Below the pieces are notes generated by a model. That model saw only the letters and a list, made by a program, of their open reading frames with translations, had not been told where the DNA came from and did no database searches. Of a stretch of DNA of 64,000 nucleotides, positions 1-12,870 are shown piece by piece (within the stretch, counting starts at the first letter, position 1; each line of letters begins with the position of its first letter). The position numbers and the translations under genes were made by a program. Origin of the DNA: Hofstenia miamia (taxonomy: Eukaryota > Xenacoelomorpha > Acoela > Hofsteniidae); the NCBI GenBank assembly GCA_900660155.1, contig CABFPE010000005.1:263222-327221 (forward strand). Reading direction: 5' to 3'.

Positions 1-11
1 TATATATATAT

Positions 12-334
12 ACTAATTCGTCTGAGAATCCTTACATTCGAATTTAAATTACAAACACATATATTAGCCCGGTTTCGATAAATAGTCAATAAAATGGTCG
101 CAATATTTGAAAGTTAAGTTGTATTTAAGATGCATGGTATTAGAATAACTTGGAAATGTTAAGTTAAATTTTGAATAGACAAGACAAACGAGATTAAGTT
201 CTCAAAATTTTTTAGTATCATGCTAAAAAATATTATCACGATTTTACTGAAAGCGGATAGACTATCTATCGAAACCTGATAATTTATGTGTTTGTAATTT
301 AAATTCAAAAATGAAATGTCGCAGACGAATTAGT
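12..334. mobile_element. Foldback MITE with about 70-bp terminal inverted repeats
   Basis: The left arm (about 12-80) and the reverse complement of the right arm (about 264-334) share long blocks, such as CTAATTCGTCTG at the tips, GAATTTAAATTACAAACACA further in, and GGTTTCGATA at the inner edge. Weaker symmetry continues inward (ATAGTC, then the AATATTT blocks), so the whole 320 bp can fold back on itself. It is flanked on both sides by (TA)n runs, consistent with insertion into TA. There is no coding capacity. The superfamily is not proven. A TA target would suit a Tc1/mariner-type MITE, but the repeats make the target duplication impossible to read exactly. Confidence 0.7.
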
Positions 335-337
335 TTC

Positions 338-362
338 TATATATATATATATATATATATAT
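338..362. repeat. (TA)n microsatellite
   Basis: Uninterrupted TA dinucleotide run directly beside the right end of the foldback element. The left end of the same element also lies in a TA run (1-11). Confidence 0.95.
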
Positions 363-1685
363 GTACATAAATACATACATGCACACATTCCCTCTTAAGT
401 GATTCATTGACAGTTTTTTAATACAGTGATTTATCAGTTGGCAGATATAAACGCCTTTCATAGTTTATTCAAAATGAAAAAATTCGAATGTACTTGCTGG
501 ATTTCTCAAAAATGAAACTGTGTGCTTTTTATGGGCACTCTGCGTCAGCATGTTGGTCAAGCTCAGCCTGGGAAAAAAGGTATTATCTTGGACGAAAAGA
601 AATAGCTATGTTGGAATGAATTTTTAACAAGTTTTTTATTTGTTTTTGAAAATTCACATTTCTGTAAATTGCACTGCGTAGGCCAAAATTATTCTTAACG
701 CAATATAATGAAACACAAAATTTTCATCCTTTTTCAGTTGATAAGATATTGTGGAAATCTACTAGATTTACTGTTATGATATTATATTAAATGCATAACA
801 TACATATTTTCTCACTCTCTCTGTGAAATGTCAAGTCATTTTACATATACTGTACTGTTGACAATGATTTGGAGTCAGCTTAAAATTCGCAAATAAATTT
901 ATCCATGTCAATGCTGCGTTACCTTGAAGGATTGAGTTTTGTTGCATGCACAAAACTCGCAGTTCCAATAGAGAGATCACCTCCTACAAGACGCAAATGT
1001 TGCTAATTGTTGTGCTAATTGTGAATATGATTAACACATGCATTGTACAAAATTATGGTGGTGTAGTGATATATAGACAGTGAATTTAAATTTGATGAAT
1101 TCATGTCCCTTAAACTACGAAAAATAGCATCTGGTTTAAAATATTTATTTCGCTTTTGACACGTAAGGGAAGCATCTCATCCACAATTAATACACTCATT
1201 TGTATTAAGTAAATTTAATTACTGCTCTTTTATTTCAAATTATCCATAGGCACAACAGGTCCTCATTAGTAAAAATCTAGGTCTGCAATTGGGCACTAAA
1301 TTTTACTGATAAGCATGAATCAATCAAGGAATCTGATCAACTTCTTTTATTCTCAAAGGGATTTGCAGGGCGAAGGGGGCTCAGCTAGACTTGTGAAACT
1401 TGACTGGGAACTCAGACCGTTTTTTATAGTGGTATTGTATTTTACTTGTTGAAAACCAAGTTCTGGTCAAAAAATAACATAAAAATACATTACTCAAATT
1501 TAGAGCCCCTTGTTAATTGCTTAGGAGTACAGCTCTGTGTATAACGCACAAATATAAAAATGAAAATGATTCATGGATTTACAACAACGAATTCATTTTA
1601 ATCAAAGACAAATATAATTGTAAGCAAAATTAACCGCTATGACTAATTTACATTAATTTCGTCTATATTTTAGCAGAAAGAAATA

Positions 1686-1688
<3 letters not shown>
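363..1688. other. AT-rich DNA, no gene seen
   Basis: I find no ORF with protein-like features, no RNA gene and no repeat structure here. A short GC-richer patch at about 1366-1420 resembles the edge of a degraded transposon but has no partner repeat. Confidence 0.5.

Positions 1689-1736
<48 letters not shown>
1689..1736. repeat. (TTA)n microsatellite
   Basis: About 16 TTA repeats. Read as protein it gives a poly-leucine open frame that is not a gene. Confidence 0.95.
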
Positions 1737-1739
<3 letters not shown>

Positions 1740-4029
1740 GAAATTACTCCGTTAGATATCGTGGCAATGCATTTAGGATATGCAAATAGGTTAATCTTTA
1801 TAGCATCCTATGCTTCATTATCTTCAAAATTGTTCCTTTTCCAAAGAAGAAATATGTTTTTATTTCAATGATATTGACGGATCTCCCATTAAAATATATA
1901 TTATATAAATTTTTTCAAATGAAATTTACAATATTTTAAAGCAATCCTTTATAATTCACCTACCATTTATGCACTATTAATGTATAATCATATATAATGT
2001 AATTTTAAAATGATCGTTCAATTGTGTTTTGAAACATGTATTTCATTAAATTTAGGAAATGATGAACAAATCTCCTAGGAAACCTAAAAAACATGTACAT
2101 TTAGCTCAAAATATTTAATAATATATTTTCTTGGTTTAAATGTTCACATGTTTTAATCCTTTTAGTAACGAAATGTTTGACATAGTTTGCTAATTTCAGC
2201 TATTTAAGGCCTAAATGATTTGATTAAACCAAAGTTTAAGCACTCAAAAAATGAAGGATTAATAAATCACTTTCTATGACATTACCAACTCTGCGAGATA
2301 AATTAAATATTAAACATCTTCAAAGAATCATATAAGTAATCGACTTTAATTGATCATCAGCAATAATAATCAAATCAGAAAATTTAATCCGGATCAACCC
2401 AATCCGCTATTACAATGCTAAGAAATTCAAATTTGAAAAGAAAATACAGCAGAAATCAAATCGAGATCAGAGCAAAACTGATATCTGGGTCCCCATTTGT
2501 ATTTTGCGGGCGGATCGAAGTCAGAAGGCATTAGCGGGCAAAGGGCATGAAGCCAACATTAGGGCACGGTCCGCCTCATCTTATAACGGGTCGAGTGGAC
2601 ACGGCACAAAATGTTTTCCCAAACACTTAACTAAATATTTGTAGTAGTATTTGTTTCTCTTGAAGTTTTCTCTTAGATATATTTCCGTTTGATTACAAAT
2701 ATAAGATATTTGCAAATTTTAGTCTAATATATTTTTTGAAAGTCTTGTCGGCTTTTTAAGGCTCTTTTATTTCCCGGAAAACATTAGTCTCCATATGGGT
2801 TCGAGTCAGATACCAATTGCAGGAAAATGAACCCTTAGAGCTAAGGTGATGTGTTATGTTCTAAGCCTATTTTAATGTCATGTTAAATTTTAGATGAATT
2901 TTATTTGACAAACTTTGCGTTGAGTCGAAATTAACTAGTATCCAACTACATTATCCTTGTCTTCCTATATTCTAACCTATTCCCTACGACGCAACAATAA
3001 AAGGGCGAGATTTGGAAGTAAAATCATTTGAAAATACACTTATTGCATGTCTTGCAGTCATAGATCTCTGTTTCCTGTACTCTGCAATATTGGTGCACTG
3101 AAATTCATTAAAACTAGAAAATGTTTTCACTTGAAGTGTATTTTGTGTCCAGTCATCTTCTCTTTTTTAAGATCAAACTATCATTGATAGTTGTGTTGAG
3201 GTAAATATTAATGGATTGTCATTTCATTTTTTTCCGAATGTCAGTCAAGCTTCGCTTCCGGTTACACTTTTGCTACAATCGGTTGGTCAAAACAATCGGT
3301 TATCACAACATACGTAGACTAATTTATTACTTTCATCAGCTTCGTGGAACAAAATAAACAAATAGGAGATTGACAAAGTTGTTAGTGATGCCAAAATTTC
3401 TGAAATTAGAAAAAATGATAGTTTTTAACCTCTGAATAATAACTATCTCGAATTGTTAACTATAGAGCATAAATACTGTAGAAGTAAAGCACTGGCGTAA
3501 CCGAATTGTTGGCCTATACATCAATTAGAATTAAAAAATAATTTCAACTTCATTTTAGGAGGTATCATGCAAAGTTAGTGCTATCAAAATATTACTAGAT
3601 TTATGGATATTATTATAGTAAAATTTATTTACTTTGACAATGGCGAACAATACATGATCATCTCCTGCTCAATACTGAAAAAGAAAACATGAAAGAGACA
3701 AAGTTCGTGGACTGGGCTTTGGTCGAAGAAATGGAAAAGATGGGCCAAACAAATGGGCAGAATTTTAAAAAACCGACTTCCGTAACAGTGCAAGCTAATA
3801 CATTGAATTTTATCTAAATTATTATTATAAAGTTAAAAAATAAATTTTACATTTTGGAGATTTTACATTAGTATTATATACTTCTCCAAATTTCAATTTA
3901 GAATCTTCGATTTCAGTGCTTAGATTATATTAGAAGTATCTCTATCATACCAATTTTTTGTGGAGCAAACCAACAAACTAAAGAAATTTTCTTGACTAGT
4001 ATTATAAAAATGGGCCTAAAATGAAGCGA
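1737..4029. other. AT-rich DNA, no gene seen
   Basis: No supportable gene. Two patches are richer in GC (about 2480-2610 and 3700-3770), with GGGC/GCCC-type words like those of decayed hAT ends. I could not find paired termini for the first. The second may be the worn left end of the element whose right end lies near 4116. Confidence 0.4.
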
Positions 4030-4116
4030 GTTTGCATTAATTTAAATGAGCCGGGCCGGATTCGGGCAGGGTCCACACTTTTTTTAGCCTAAATTTTGGG
4101 CCCATGTCCATCTCTG
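4030..4116. mobile_element. Possible degraded hAT-like transposon end
   Basis: The block carries GAGCCGGGCCGGATTCGGGC and ends in GGGCCCATGTCCATCTCTG, so its reverse complement begins CAGAGATGGACATGGGCCC. A CAG start followed by GGGCC-rich subterminal words is typical of hAT termini. A weak partner (GTGGACTGGGCTTTGG) lies near 3707. No 8-bp target duplication was found, so the left boundary and the family are uncertain. Confidence 0.35.
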
Positions 4117-4383
4117 TGCATACCTACAAATACAACAAAACGAAAGTGAGCAGGAACTTGTAGAAATAGAAGCAAAACCGTCAGAAGCCAAAGCATCAGT
4201 GCAATCAGCAATGCAGAACAGCACAATGTTGCTGAATTTGAAATCTGACTAAATCCCTTAAACCATATCGACAAAATGGAGTATACAGAGCCAAGCATTT
4301 GGCTTGATCCATGTGATTCTATAATTACAGAAATTCTTGAGGAACATGGACCTAAATAATTGATAAACTTTGACTTCGCCAGA

Positions 4384-4437
<54 letters not shown>
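4384..4437. repeat. (ATT)n microsatellite
   Basis: Uninterrupted ATT/TTA trinucleotide run of about 18 units. Confidence 0.95.
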
Positions 4438-4438
<1 letters not shown>

Positions 4439-5149
4439 TGATTGTGGGAAGATGACGAAAAAACTGGGAACCCAGCGGAGAAGTTTAGAACGTAGAATTA
4501 CTTATCGATGTTGGATACACTTATATTTTATTCATGAACGATTTGTGTAGTTAGATAAAGACTGGATAGTTTAAAACGTGACAAAATGTATTTGAACACT
4601 GCCAGAAAGGTGAAACAGCACAAAAGTGTGAAAATATAAAGTTTTACAACGTTGACGTGATGTCAAGGCTTGTACTTACTTTTTTATTTCTCTTTTTTCA
4701 ACAGCTAAAATATCCTTAGTTTGGTCTACGTTCTTCTATTTGAACCTATATATATATATATATATATTAGCAATAAGTTCTTAGTTTTAGCAAAATAGCC
4801 TTTTAGCACTAAGGTTCATATCTTGGAGATAATCTAAGCAATATTGAAGACATGCGGAATATAGGCCATGGCTGACCCGGTAATGGATTTTTGTTACTTC
4901 CCATCCCATTACTTCATTTGGTTTTGCTAATTTCCAAGTGGGAATTTCCACTAATCCCACAGAAACATACAACTATTTCCACTCTTTACAATAAACATCT
5001 GTATCAATTTTGCGGGCAAAATTAAGTTACCATTTCTAATATTATGGAGGTAAAAATATCTAAGATGTTCGTTTGATCTAGGCTCATACATTCTAAGTGC
5101 AAAATTTGTGAAACATTATGGTTGAAGTAACTACTTGTATTAATACGTT
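4438..5149. other. AT-rich DNA with a short (TA)n run
   Basis: Contains a TA run at 4747-4768. No gene or other element recognised. Confidence 0.5.
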
Positions 5150-6220
5150 GGTCAAGGCAGACTTGTCAAACCGAGCTTCTATCGAGCCAATCTTGAACAC
5201 TGTATTGGATTAATAAACAAAGCCAAAACGAGCCTTTATTAAGGAGCCACTTCTAGTTAATTTTTAAATTTTTATCAATTTTTGGTTTTTTTACTTTTCT
5301 AAAAGAAAATTTTCTTTAAAATCCAAATCTGCTATCAGTTTTTCATAACTCTGTGCTAGAAACTTACTTTATAGAATGGTACCTTTGAAGTGTAAGTGCT
5401 TATTGTTTTGTGGTAGAATAGGCTATAAAAGAATTTCAACAACTTCTGCATTATTTGTAGTTTAAAGTTTAAAGATATTTTTCAAAACACATGCAAGTAT
5501 TGCATCATTTTAGCATTCAAATTGCAACAGATAAATTTCATTTACAATTTTCTAGTAATTAATAAAAGCTTTTCGAAAAATTTTGAAAATATCCTCAATT
5601 TTTTGTAGTTTTTCCTTCAAACTCAGAAATTTTTGATGCAGTTTTTTGTTTTTAAATATTTTGTAACAAAGTGCAGATATTTTGAAAGGCCTCCATAGTT
5701 TTGTTGTTACAGGATACTAGAATTAACTGCAAAAATCTCATTGCAATATGCCAAAACTCTTCGGATTTTTTGCTTTCTTTAGGCAACTATGATTGTTTTT
5801 ATATGTGATATAAAATAGCTAGTGTAATGTGATTTGAATGTATAATTTCCTGCTGATTTCACAACAAATAGTATGTGTAGGTTAATCCTACACTGAGTCA
5901 AGTTGTGAGTGTTTTCAATGATGTGCTTCAAAAAAGTTGTAACCAGAAATGCCCCCTTAAGGAGATCATATTTATAGTTATATTAATTTGATTATGCAGA
6001 TTTTTTTTATTTTTTCATTCAATGTACATTTCAGGTAATCATTTTTCAAAATGTTTACCAATTAATAAAAAGAACTATGTAAAAAATGCTGATAGTGTAA
6101 TATTTTTTAAAAAATTATCGAAGCCAAGACGAGCCTCATTGAAGGGTTCTATGTTGGCCAATCAAGCCGAAGCTGAGCCGAGCCTAAAAATTTTGGCTCG
6201 TTGACAAGTCTGAGTCAAGG
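5150..6220. mobile_element. Non-autonomous hAT-like DNA transposon (1,055 bp) with 8-bp TSD
   Basis: The element proper runs 5158-6212. It starts CAGACTTGTCAA and ends TTGACAAGTCTG, a perfect 12-bp terminal inverted repeat. Flanking octamers are GGTCAAGG (5150-5157) and AGTCAAGG (6213-6220), 7 of 8 matching, the 8-bp duplication expected for hAT. Both ends carry repeated AACGAGCC/GAGCCGAGC words, as in subterminal transposase-binding repeats. No transposase frame survives: the interior is AT-rich and the ORF at 6022-6204 is only the right end read through. The terminal 100 bp on the left and about 240 bp on the right match the shorter element at 40144-40517, so the two belong to one family. 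The extra internal segment here suggests that the 374-bp form is an internal deletion derivative, or that the two derive from a common parent. Confidence 0.82.
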
Positions 6221-9200
6221 ATAATCCGTTGCTGTTTCTTAGTAACATAGGTACCATATTTCGACTCTCAGTTATCATTTGAAATAAAATATGACTGGAT
6301 TGATAAAGTTATCATAGATCGCAAAACTAGAGCAAAAAACACTTCCAGTAATTTAGTATTATTAAGCACAATATTACCTCTAGGTAACATTCCTTTTTAG
6401 TTGAACTCAACTGCTTTCTAGAAAAAGGAGTGCATAAAGTTATAATCGGCTAAATTTTATAACAAAATATTGTACTTAATAACGTTTAAAGATCATGGGC
6501 AGGTCGCTGTCACTAGCATAATTGATTTTGTCCCTATTACTTAATAAAATTTTCCAAAAAATTTTGAAAAAATTGTTGCGTCCTATTGTGGGAATACAGA
6601 TTCTCGGAATATCCCTTTCCATTCCCTGATAAATTAAGAAGAAAAATGTGGAATCTTCAACAATAGATTGTACGATACCAAATACTATTAATAATAATTT
6701 GGAAATAAATTGATCATGGAAATTATATTAGACTCGGCTGCGACCATATAACAATTCGGAGCTCATAGAAAATTATGAATATTTTATTGGCGGTAATTTA
6801 TTTTTAAGCGGCCATTCAGTACATCCTAGTCAATTTGAATCTCACTTGTGTTGTGAAAGATGGTGAATCCTTCGATTTCCGTTAATTATCCTAATCAAAT
6901 TACTTAATTATTTGAGATATTTCTATTTAGTTTTCAAATATTATATAGATATTAATTCTATTTTAAATAAAATATTGTGAATCCCCGCATATTGCAATAT
7001 AAAAAAAAATTATGAAAATCTGTAAAAGACACGCTTGACTAATCATTGGTCACACTTAATGCCATTTACAGACGCTAATCAATTGACGAATAGCTTTGAT
7101 TGAACAGGAATTATTTCAGCTCGTCAATTATCTAAAATTACGAGGTAATTTATTAATACAGACTGTCTTTTACCTTTTGTAGCTTTAATAGAATATAACG
7201 TAAGAAACGTAATATTACGTCATTAACGAAGCTGTTAGTGAATCAACAAATTCTTTGGTATTATTGTAAAAATCTAAACATAAATATCTCATTTTAATAA
7301 TACATAGTAATTACGAATACTCCGGAAAAGTAGCGTTAACAATTACAGTCAATTAATAAATTTTTGCTGTAATTTTTCAAGTTTGCCCTGAGACAGGTAG
7401 TTTGCTAACAAACATTTTATTCTAAAATTCAATTCAAAACTTTGATCAGTTCAGTATAGACAGTGTACGGCAAAAATACGAAATTTAATATAGCATAAAA
7501 TTTCAAATAACTAAAAGTAAAATCGTTACAGACAATTTAAGGAATTTGATGAATCACAAAATTTCACAAGAAAAACAAGTCTGGAGAACCTTAACCAACT
7601 GGCTATGCCATCCCACTTTCATCTCTGATGTCCATTGATATTTTAGATCGCCTTACAGTACAAAACTTATAAAAATAGTTTGTATTTCAACTAAATAATG
7701 CCTGATCGCCTGATTTAAGCATTATAAAGATGATCAAGTCAAAAGTTCTTACTAGAAAAACTAAACATTTCAAAGATTTGTGTCTGCTTATTAGAAAGAT
7801 TTTTACAAAGTTCCTGACAAAAAGATATAGAACTCTATGAATACTTGCATAGGAGAATTTAAAATGTTCTAAAAAACTATGAATGCCCTAAAATGTGCTG
7901 ACATCTATTTCACGCTTTGTTCAAATATTTATGAGTGAGTTATACTATAAAGTTATATACATAGGAAAAAATGAAATCTTTAGGAATGGAACCAAGTGTG
8001 TCTTCATGAAGGATATTAAGAAATACATCTAAGGGCTGAGTGGGCAATTAGTCGTAAGCGTAGTATTCTAAAATATTTTTGTGCATTTATATGTGCTTGT
8101 ACTTGATCTCATTTTCCAATGAACGAATTAATACAATCGGACAATAAATCCTCATGTAAAGCAATAAAAACAAAGTTTATTTTGACATTTACTGTTGGCA
8201 TTAAATAAAAATATTGACTTTGTTCACAGATGTTATAAAGAATTTCTAATTCCTTTCCATCGAATGCCTTAGTTAACTTGCTTTCCAAAAAACTATTTCA
8301 CGACACTAGATGTCACCTGGTAACCATTTAAAATTAATATTGTATTTTAATAATGGAGAGAAATAATGCTTTATACATTAATAATTTGGCTTGAAGGAAT
8401 ATGACTCAATCATTGGGCAATATTCAAACTTCAAATTCTGGGTATTGAGTCACTTATCAATGGTACCTTTTCATTGCTAGTTTCGGATGACCCACAGCAA
8501 AATGTTCCGAAGTAATAAAGAACCAAAGAATCACCAACTCATTATATCTTAACATTAAGTCAAATTATCATTAACCAATGGATCTAATTACAACGCTTAG
8601 CACAAATAATTGGGGAAGTAACAAGGTACTTATGAAACTGCTGCTAATGATATTTAGTGCACAAAGATTTGAAAACTCAATTAAGATTAGAAGTACGATT
8701 GGAGTGACTATGGTCTTAATTTGTGTTGGAGAAAGAGATAGGCAAATCAATATTTATAAATATATCTTTTAGGACTTGCTCTATTAGGTCATTGCCTAAA
8801 AGTCATTATAGTTGGAAGAGGGTCGGGTCAAGGAGATTTGTCAACCTACAAAAGTATGTCTAAAAAGTATTTTTCCACTTACACATTTTTACCATACAAA
8901 AAACTATAAAATCAAAATATAAACAGCAAAACCACCCTTCAACAATTTTATATGCACACTTTGGAAGTATTTATTAAAATCTTGTAGCCATTGAGTTCGC
9001 TCAACTTTTCTATTTGCTTACAGGTCAGCTGTCACATAGGTCGGCCCGGGTGGACAGTCTTTTCCTTCCTCTCATGGGAAACAAAGTTGAGCACAGTGCA
9101 TTTTTGTTGTCAAGCAATGTTACCCCCAGCAGTGACAATGCCATTAAGTTCGAATTACATGTCTGAAAAAAACAGCTGAAATACCAAATGATGCATAATT

Positions 9201-11667
9201 CTACAACTGCAATGTTCTTCGAAGTTAATTATTGCTTGAAAATGTACGAACTCGCTCCGCCTTCCCATGTCGTTAATTACATTTTCTGAAATATTTATGA
9301 ACATATTGTGTGCTAACAAATAACCTTACCATTTTTTCATTAATATTAAAGTATTAACTAAATATACAACCTTGGACAAATTGCATATCATTTTATTCAA
9401 AAATTGTCAAATATATTTCAAAGAAATTGAATACAATTTTTTTATGAGCACAGAGTTGCATTTTCGCATTCCCGTAAACCTGATAATAAGATAAAAACCG
9501 ACACGTTTTCCCAATCAAACCACCAAGACTTTATGAAATTTTGTCCGGACTCAGTACGTTTCTTAAGTCGTAATAGATACTATTTATGATAGCGCCAAAT
9601 TGTTTTCAATTGATTGATTTGATTAAACCTATTCGACGTAAGGCGTTCTCTTTTAGTGAGGGAAGATTACCTCCATCTATCTAATTCTGGATTTAACGAT
9701 GATATCAAAACTTTGCACAAATATTCTTAATTTCATTAATATCAATTCTGAATGTTCAGAAATGCTTTACCATTATTATTTTTGTTAACGTAATCCAAAC
9801 TAAAACTTTGGATATTCATTAGAATTTATTCCTAACTTGTCAAATATACTCAATTCCACACTAACAATAACAATGTTTTTACAAAAATTGGAAGCTTATA
9901 TCCAAGGTGTGCAACTATTTCATTCACAAAATGAAGCAGATGCTTAGAAAATATGTATTAAGAGTTCATAACAACAAATCTTATTAGAAAACCTCCACAA
10001 CTTTATGAGTGAAAAATCAAAAGTTTATGGGGGGATGCTCCCCTCCCAGGTCGAATAGGGCTAAGGAATGCACAAATGCATGAAAAAGGTTTTGAATCCA
10101 ATCTTCCACAATAAATTTTAAAGAAAGGTACAAAGGGTGATTAATTACAAATTTTCATATTTTGGACGTTTACATTTTAAAACAACTAAAATAGTAAAAA
10201 TTTCACTGTTGCATGACTAAATATGAAAGGATAAAAGCAACAAACTAACCGTGACTACAAAAGGACCCCTGCGCCGCACATTAAAGCAGGAATTTCGTAT
10301 AGACCGTCGGCGCTCTAGTGTAATTTAAGCCTTGAAGTTTCTCCGACAATTTCAGTACTGGCATAATTTCTAGTGTATGAAATAATTAAATATTACTTTT
10401 AAGTGTGATTGGTATTTATCTATAATTTAATATTAAGGTTTGAAAAGTATGGTGATTTCTTTAAAAAAAGCGGTTCATTCTTTTAATGAAATTTAGTCAG
10501 TTTCTTAAAAGCTAATGTGTAGGATATTGATATTAATACAAAAAATGTTTTCATTTAAAATGTAATGCATTTGAGTACATGAGCTGGGCATTGGAGACTT
10601 TGATGCTATATTTCAACCTATTGACAAATCCAATTTAAGTATACAATGGGAAGTCAAAATGCGATTGTAAGTGCTTGAATTTGTTTACTTGAGCTGCCTA
10701 ATCACAATTCGGGATAATACACATAGCTTCAAAGCTGCGCTTGCTAAGCTTCAATTTGTATTAAATAATTTTTAGATTTCCAAAAAGTAGATATCAATCA
10801 CAAGTAGACTACATATGTGTATACCATGAATTAACCTAATAATATTTCTTGCCTTAAAAGTTATCAGTCAGAGTATATTATCTAGTAAATAACTATTAAA
10901 ATTTAATTAACATTAATCTTAATTTAGTCTACCAAACATTTTTTTTCACTTCATTTGAAATCGTGTAGTATCTATACTTACCTAAAAATTGTTCAGGAAT
11001 GTATTTGTTAGAAAATTGCGTTGACTAGGCGTTTATAGTTTTGGGGTTTGTATTTCTAATAACGTTTTATTTTTGCAGTCACGGATTAGTGGAATTTCTC
11101 CCAAAAAGATAATTTTTACCTAGCAATTTAATTTTCCGGTACTGTCGAATTCTGGAAATTCTATTCTAGCGACAGCTCTTATTTCTGACAATTTACCAAA
11201 AATAAGATTAAACTCTCTATGTTAATTTAACTCTTATTAACACAACGTATTTACTTAATCCACTAAAACTTTTAAACAGAAACGTTCATTCTGTAACAAG
11301 TTAAAGAACTTTATCAAATTAGAATTCAACCAGGATGAAAACAACAATTAAATCTGATTTGAACAATGTGCCACAATTATTCAAAGAGCTTCAACAAACA
11401 ATAAAATAAAGTGTTAAAGAATTGCAATAAACTATTTAACATAACTTAAGTGTGAAAAACAACACTTATAAAAACGACTTTATTTTAACTTACTAGTTAA
11501 TAATAACCAAAATGTGCAATAACAAACAAATATACTACAAACTTAGTAGGCTAAAGAATTTAGAAATTCGGAACTAACTTACTTGGCAATCTGACAGCAA
11601 AACTTTAGAGACCAAATTGCCAACAACTTTGACTACCAACTTAACCAGTATATAGCAAACCAATTCA
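6221..11667. other. Long AT-rich stretch, no gene supported
   Basis: About 5.4 kb with no long ORF. A splice-acceptor-like tract (TTTCTATTTGCTTACAG, about 9007-9023) precedes a GC-richer patch to about 9150, but nothing in its translation is recognisable. A GC-richer patch at 10030-10060 and another at 10260-10320 may be transposon scraps. Confidence 0.4.
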
Positions 11668-11875
11668 ACAGCAAAACTGACAGCGTCTCGTGCTGAACTC
11701 TTCTCTTTTAAATGCAAGACTGGCAGCGTCTCTTCCTTACTCTGCTTCTCCAAATGCAAGACTGGAAGCGTTTCGTCCTTACTCTGCTTCTTTTTAATGC
11801 CGGACTGGCAGCGTTTCGTCCTTACTCTGCTTCTCTTCTAAATGCAAGACTGGCAGCGTCTCGTCCTTACTCTGC
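11668..11875. repeat. Minisatellite, five units of 42-45 bp
   Basis: Four clear units begin with AATGCAAGACTGG or a variant at 11711, 11753, 11796 and 11841. A more diverged fifth unit lies upstream at about 11668-11710. Each contains GGCAGCGTCTCGTCC-like and TTACTCTGCTTCT words. Unit length varies by a few bases, so the repetitive open frame across it is not a protein. The block is richer in GC than its flanks and sits beside a further GC-rich flank (11876-12070). Confidence 0.85.
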
Positions 11876-12070
11876 AGGGTCTGTTGACTCGTGTTGGTGT
11901 CCTCCTATTTATGTGGTACGTCCCGCCTCCTCGTGGTGATTGGCTGAGCTTGACATCATCTTTTGTCACTGCCCTTTTTCTTAGGCCACCGATCACGATT
12001 TAAGGGAGGTCTTCCATAAATTACGTTATCTGACTCGATGTTGCTAAATTTAGTTACTACACGTCAAGCA
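11876..12070. other. GC-richer flank of the minisatellite, possibly LTR- or promoter-like
   Basis: This flank stands out from the AT-rich background. On the minus strand it contains an ATAAATAG TATA-like word (near 11907-11914) just upstream of the minisatellite, and begins TGTAGTAAC near 12062. Together with the tandem units it could be a relic long terminal repeat or a small promoter region. No matching second copy, target duplication or coding region was found, so this remains a guess. Confidence 0.25.
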
Positions 12071-12639
12071 GGGCGGTATCTTCGTTTGAACTAGTTTACC
12101 CGGCAGCGAACTAGTGTAGAGTGTTGATATCCAACCGGATTAAGTTTCAAATCTTAAAAGAAAAGTGCCCGATAGCCTACTAATCGTACTTTCTAAATAA
12201 CTGAAATTAGTTTACAATTCTGGTAAAATAAAATAATTTACATTTTCAACAATAAAATTTATAAGCACACAAAACAGTACATAATGACACCAAATTTTCC
12301 GACATATTAGTAAATTTATAATGGATTTTAAATTCGCCACATGAAGGAAAACTGTGGCATTCTATAAAGTTAATTCTAAGCTGTATTATAAACAAGTGCA
12401 CTCCGCTAATCAATATTCATCAAAACATGGTAAGAATGTTTGTCTGAAGTGCTCTAAATGCAGACGCATAGACGAATATTACCACTAATTAGGATGTTAT
12501 ATTTTATTAAAGGTACTGTGGCTTCAAAACATTTCCTTCTTGCCTTTTGTAATATAATATGTTCCTTTAATTTAAGAATCCTAATGTTTTCTACATTCAC
12601 TTATATTTATCATACTGAAGAAAATTATCTAATTATTTC
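12071..12639. other. AT-rich DNA, no gene seen
   Basis: Nothing recognisable. The open frame at 12458-12757 runs into the AAT-rich tract and is a chance frame. Confidence 0.5.
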
Positions 12640-12833
12640 AATAATAATAACAATAATAATAATACTAACAACAGTAACAATAGTAATAATAAAAATTAAA
12701 GCAATAATACTAAAAAATGATTATAAAATGAAAATAATGATAATAATCATAATATAACTATAATTATAGTAGCATTATTATTAATAATAATGATTATTAT
12801 CATAATAACAGTAATATTAATTATTTTGATAAC

Positions 12834-12864
<31 letters not shown>

Positions 12865-12870
12865 TATAAA
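12640..12870. repeat. Degenerate AAT/AAC-rich simple repeat
   Basis: Imperfect AAT, AAC and ATT triplets throughout, ending in a cleaner (AAT)n run at about 12832-12862. A similar shorter AAT-rich tract lies at about 13245-13330. Confidence 0.85.

Noticed and set aside
1686-1871. Open frame with a leucine run
   Set aside because: The run is a (TTA)n microsatellite; no start context or domain supports a protein.
2795-2815. GGTTCGAGTC, a tRNA B-box-like word
   Set aside because: No A box or cloverleaf upstream, so neither a tRNA nor a tRNA-derived SINE can be supported.
9007-9150. Possible exon after a pyrimidine-rich tract ending in ACAG
   Set aside because: Only one acceptor-like signal, no donor or partner exon, and the translation matches nothing.
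11574-11939. Frames with repeated peptides across the minisatellite
   Set aside because: Unit lengths of 42, 43 and 45 bp shift the frame between units, so the repetition is at DNA level.
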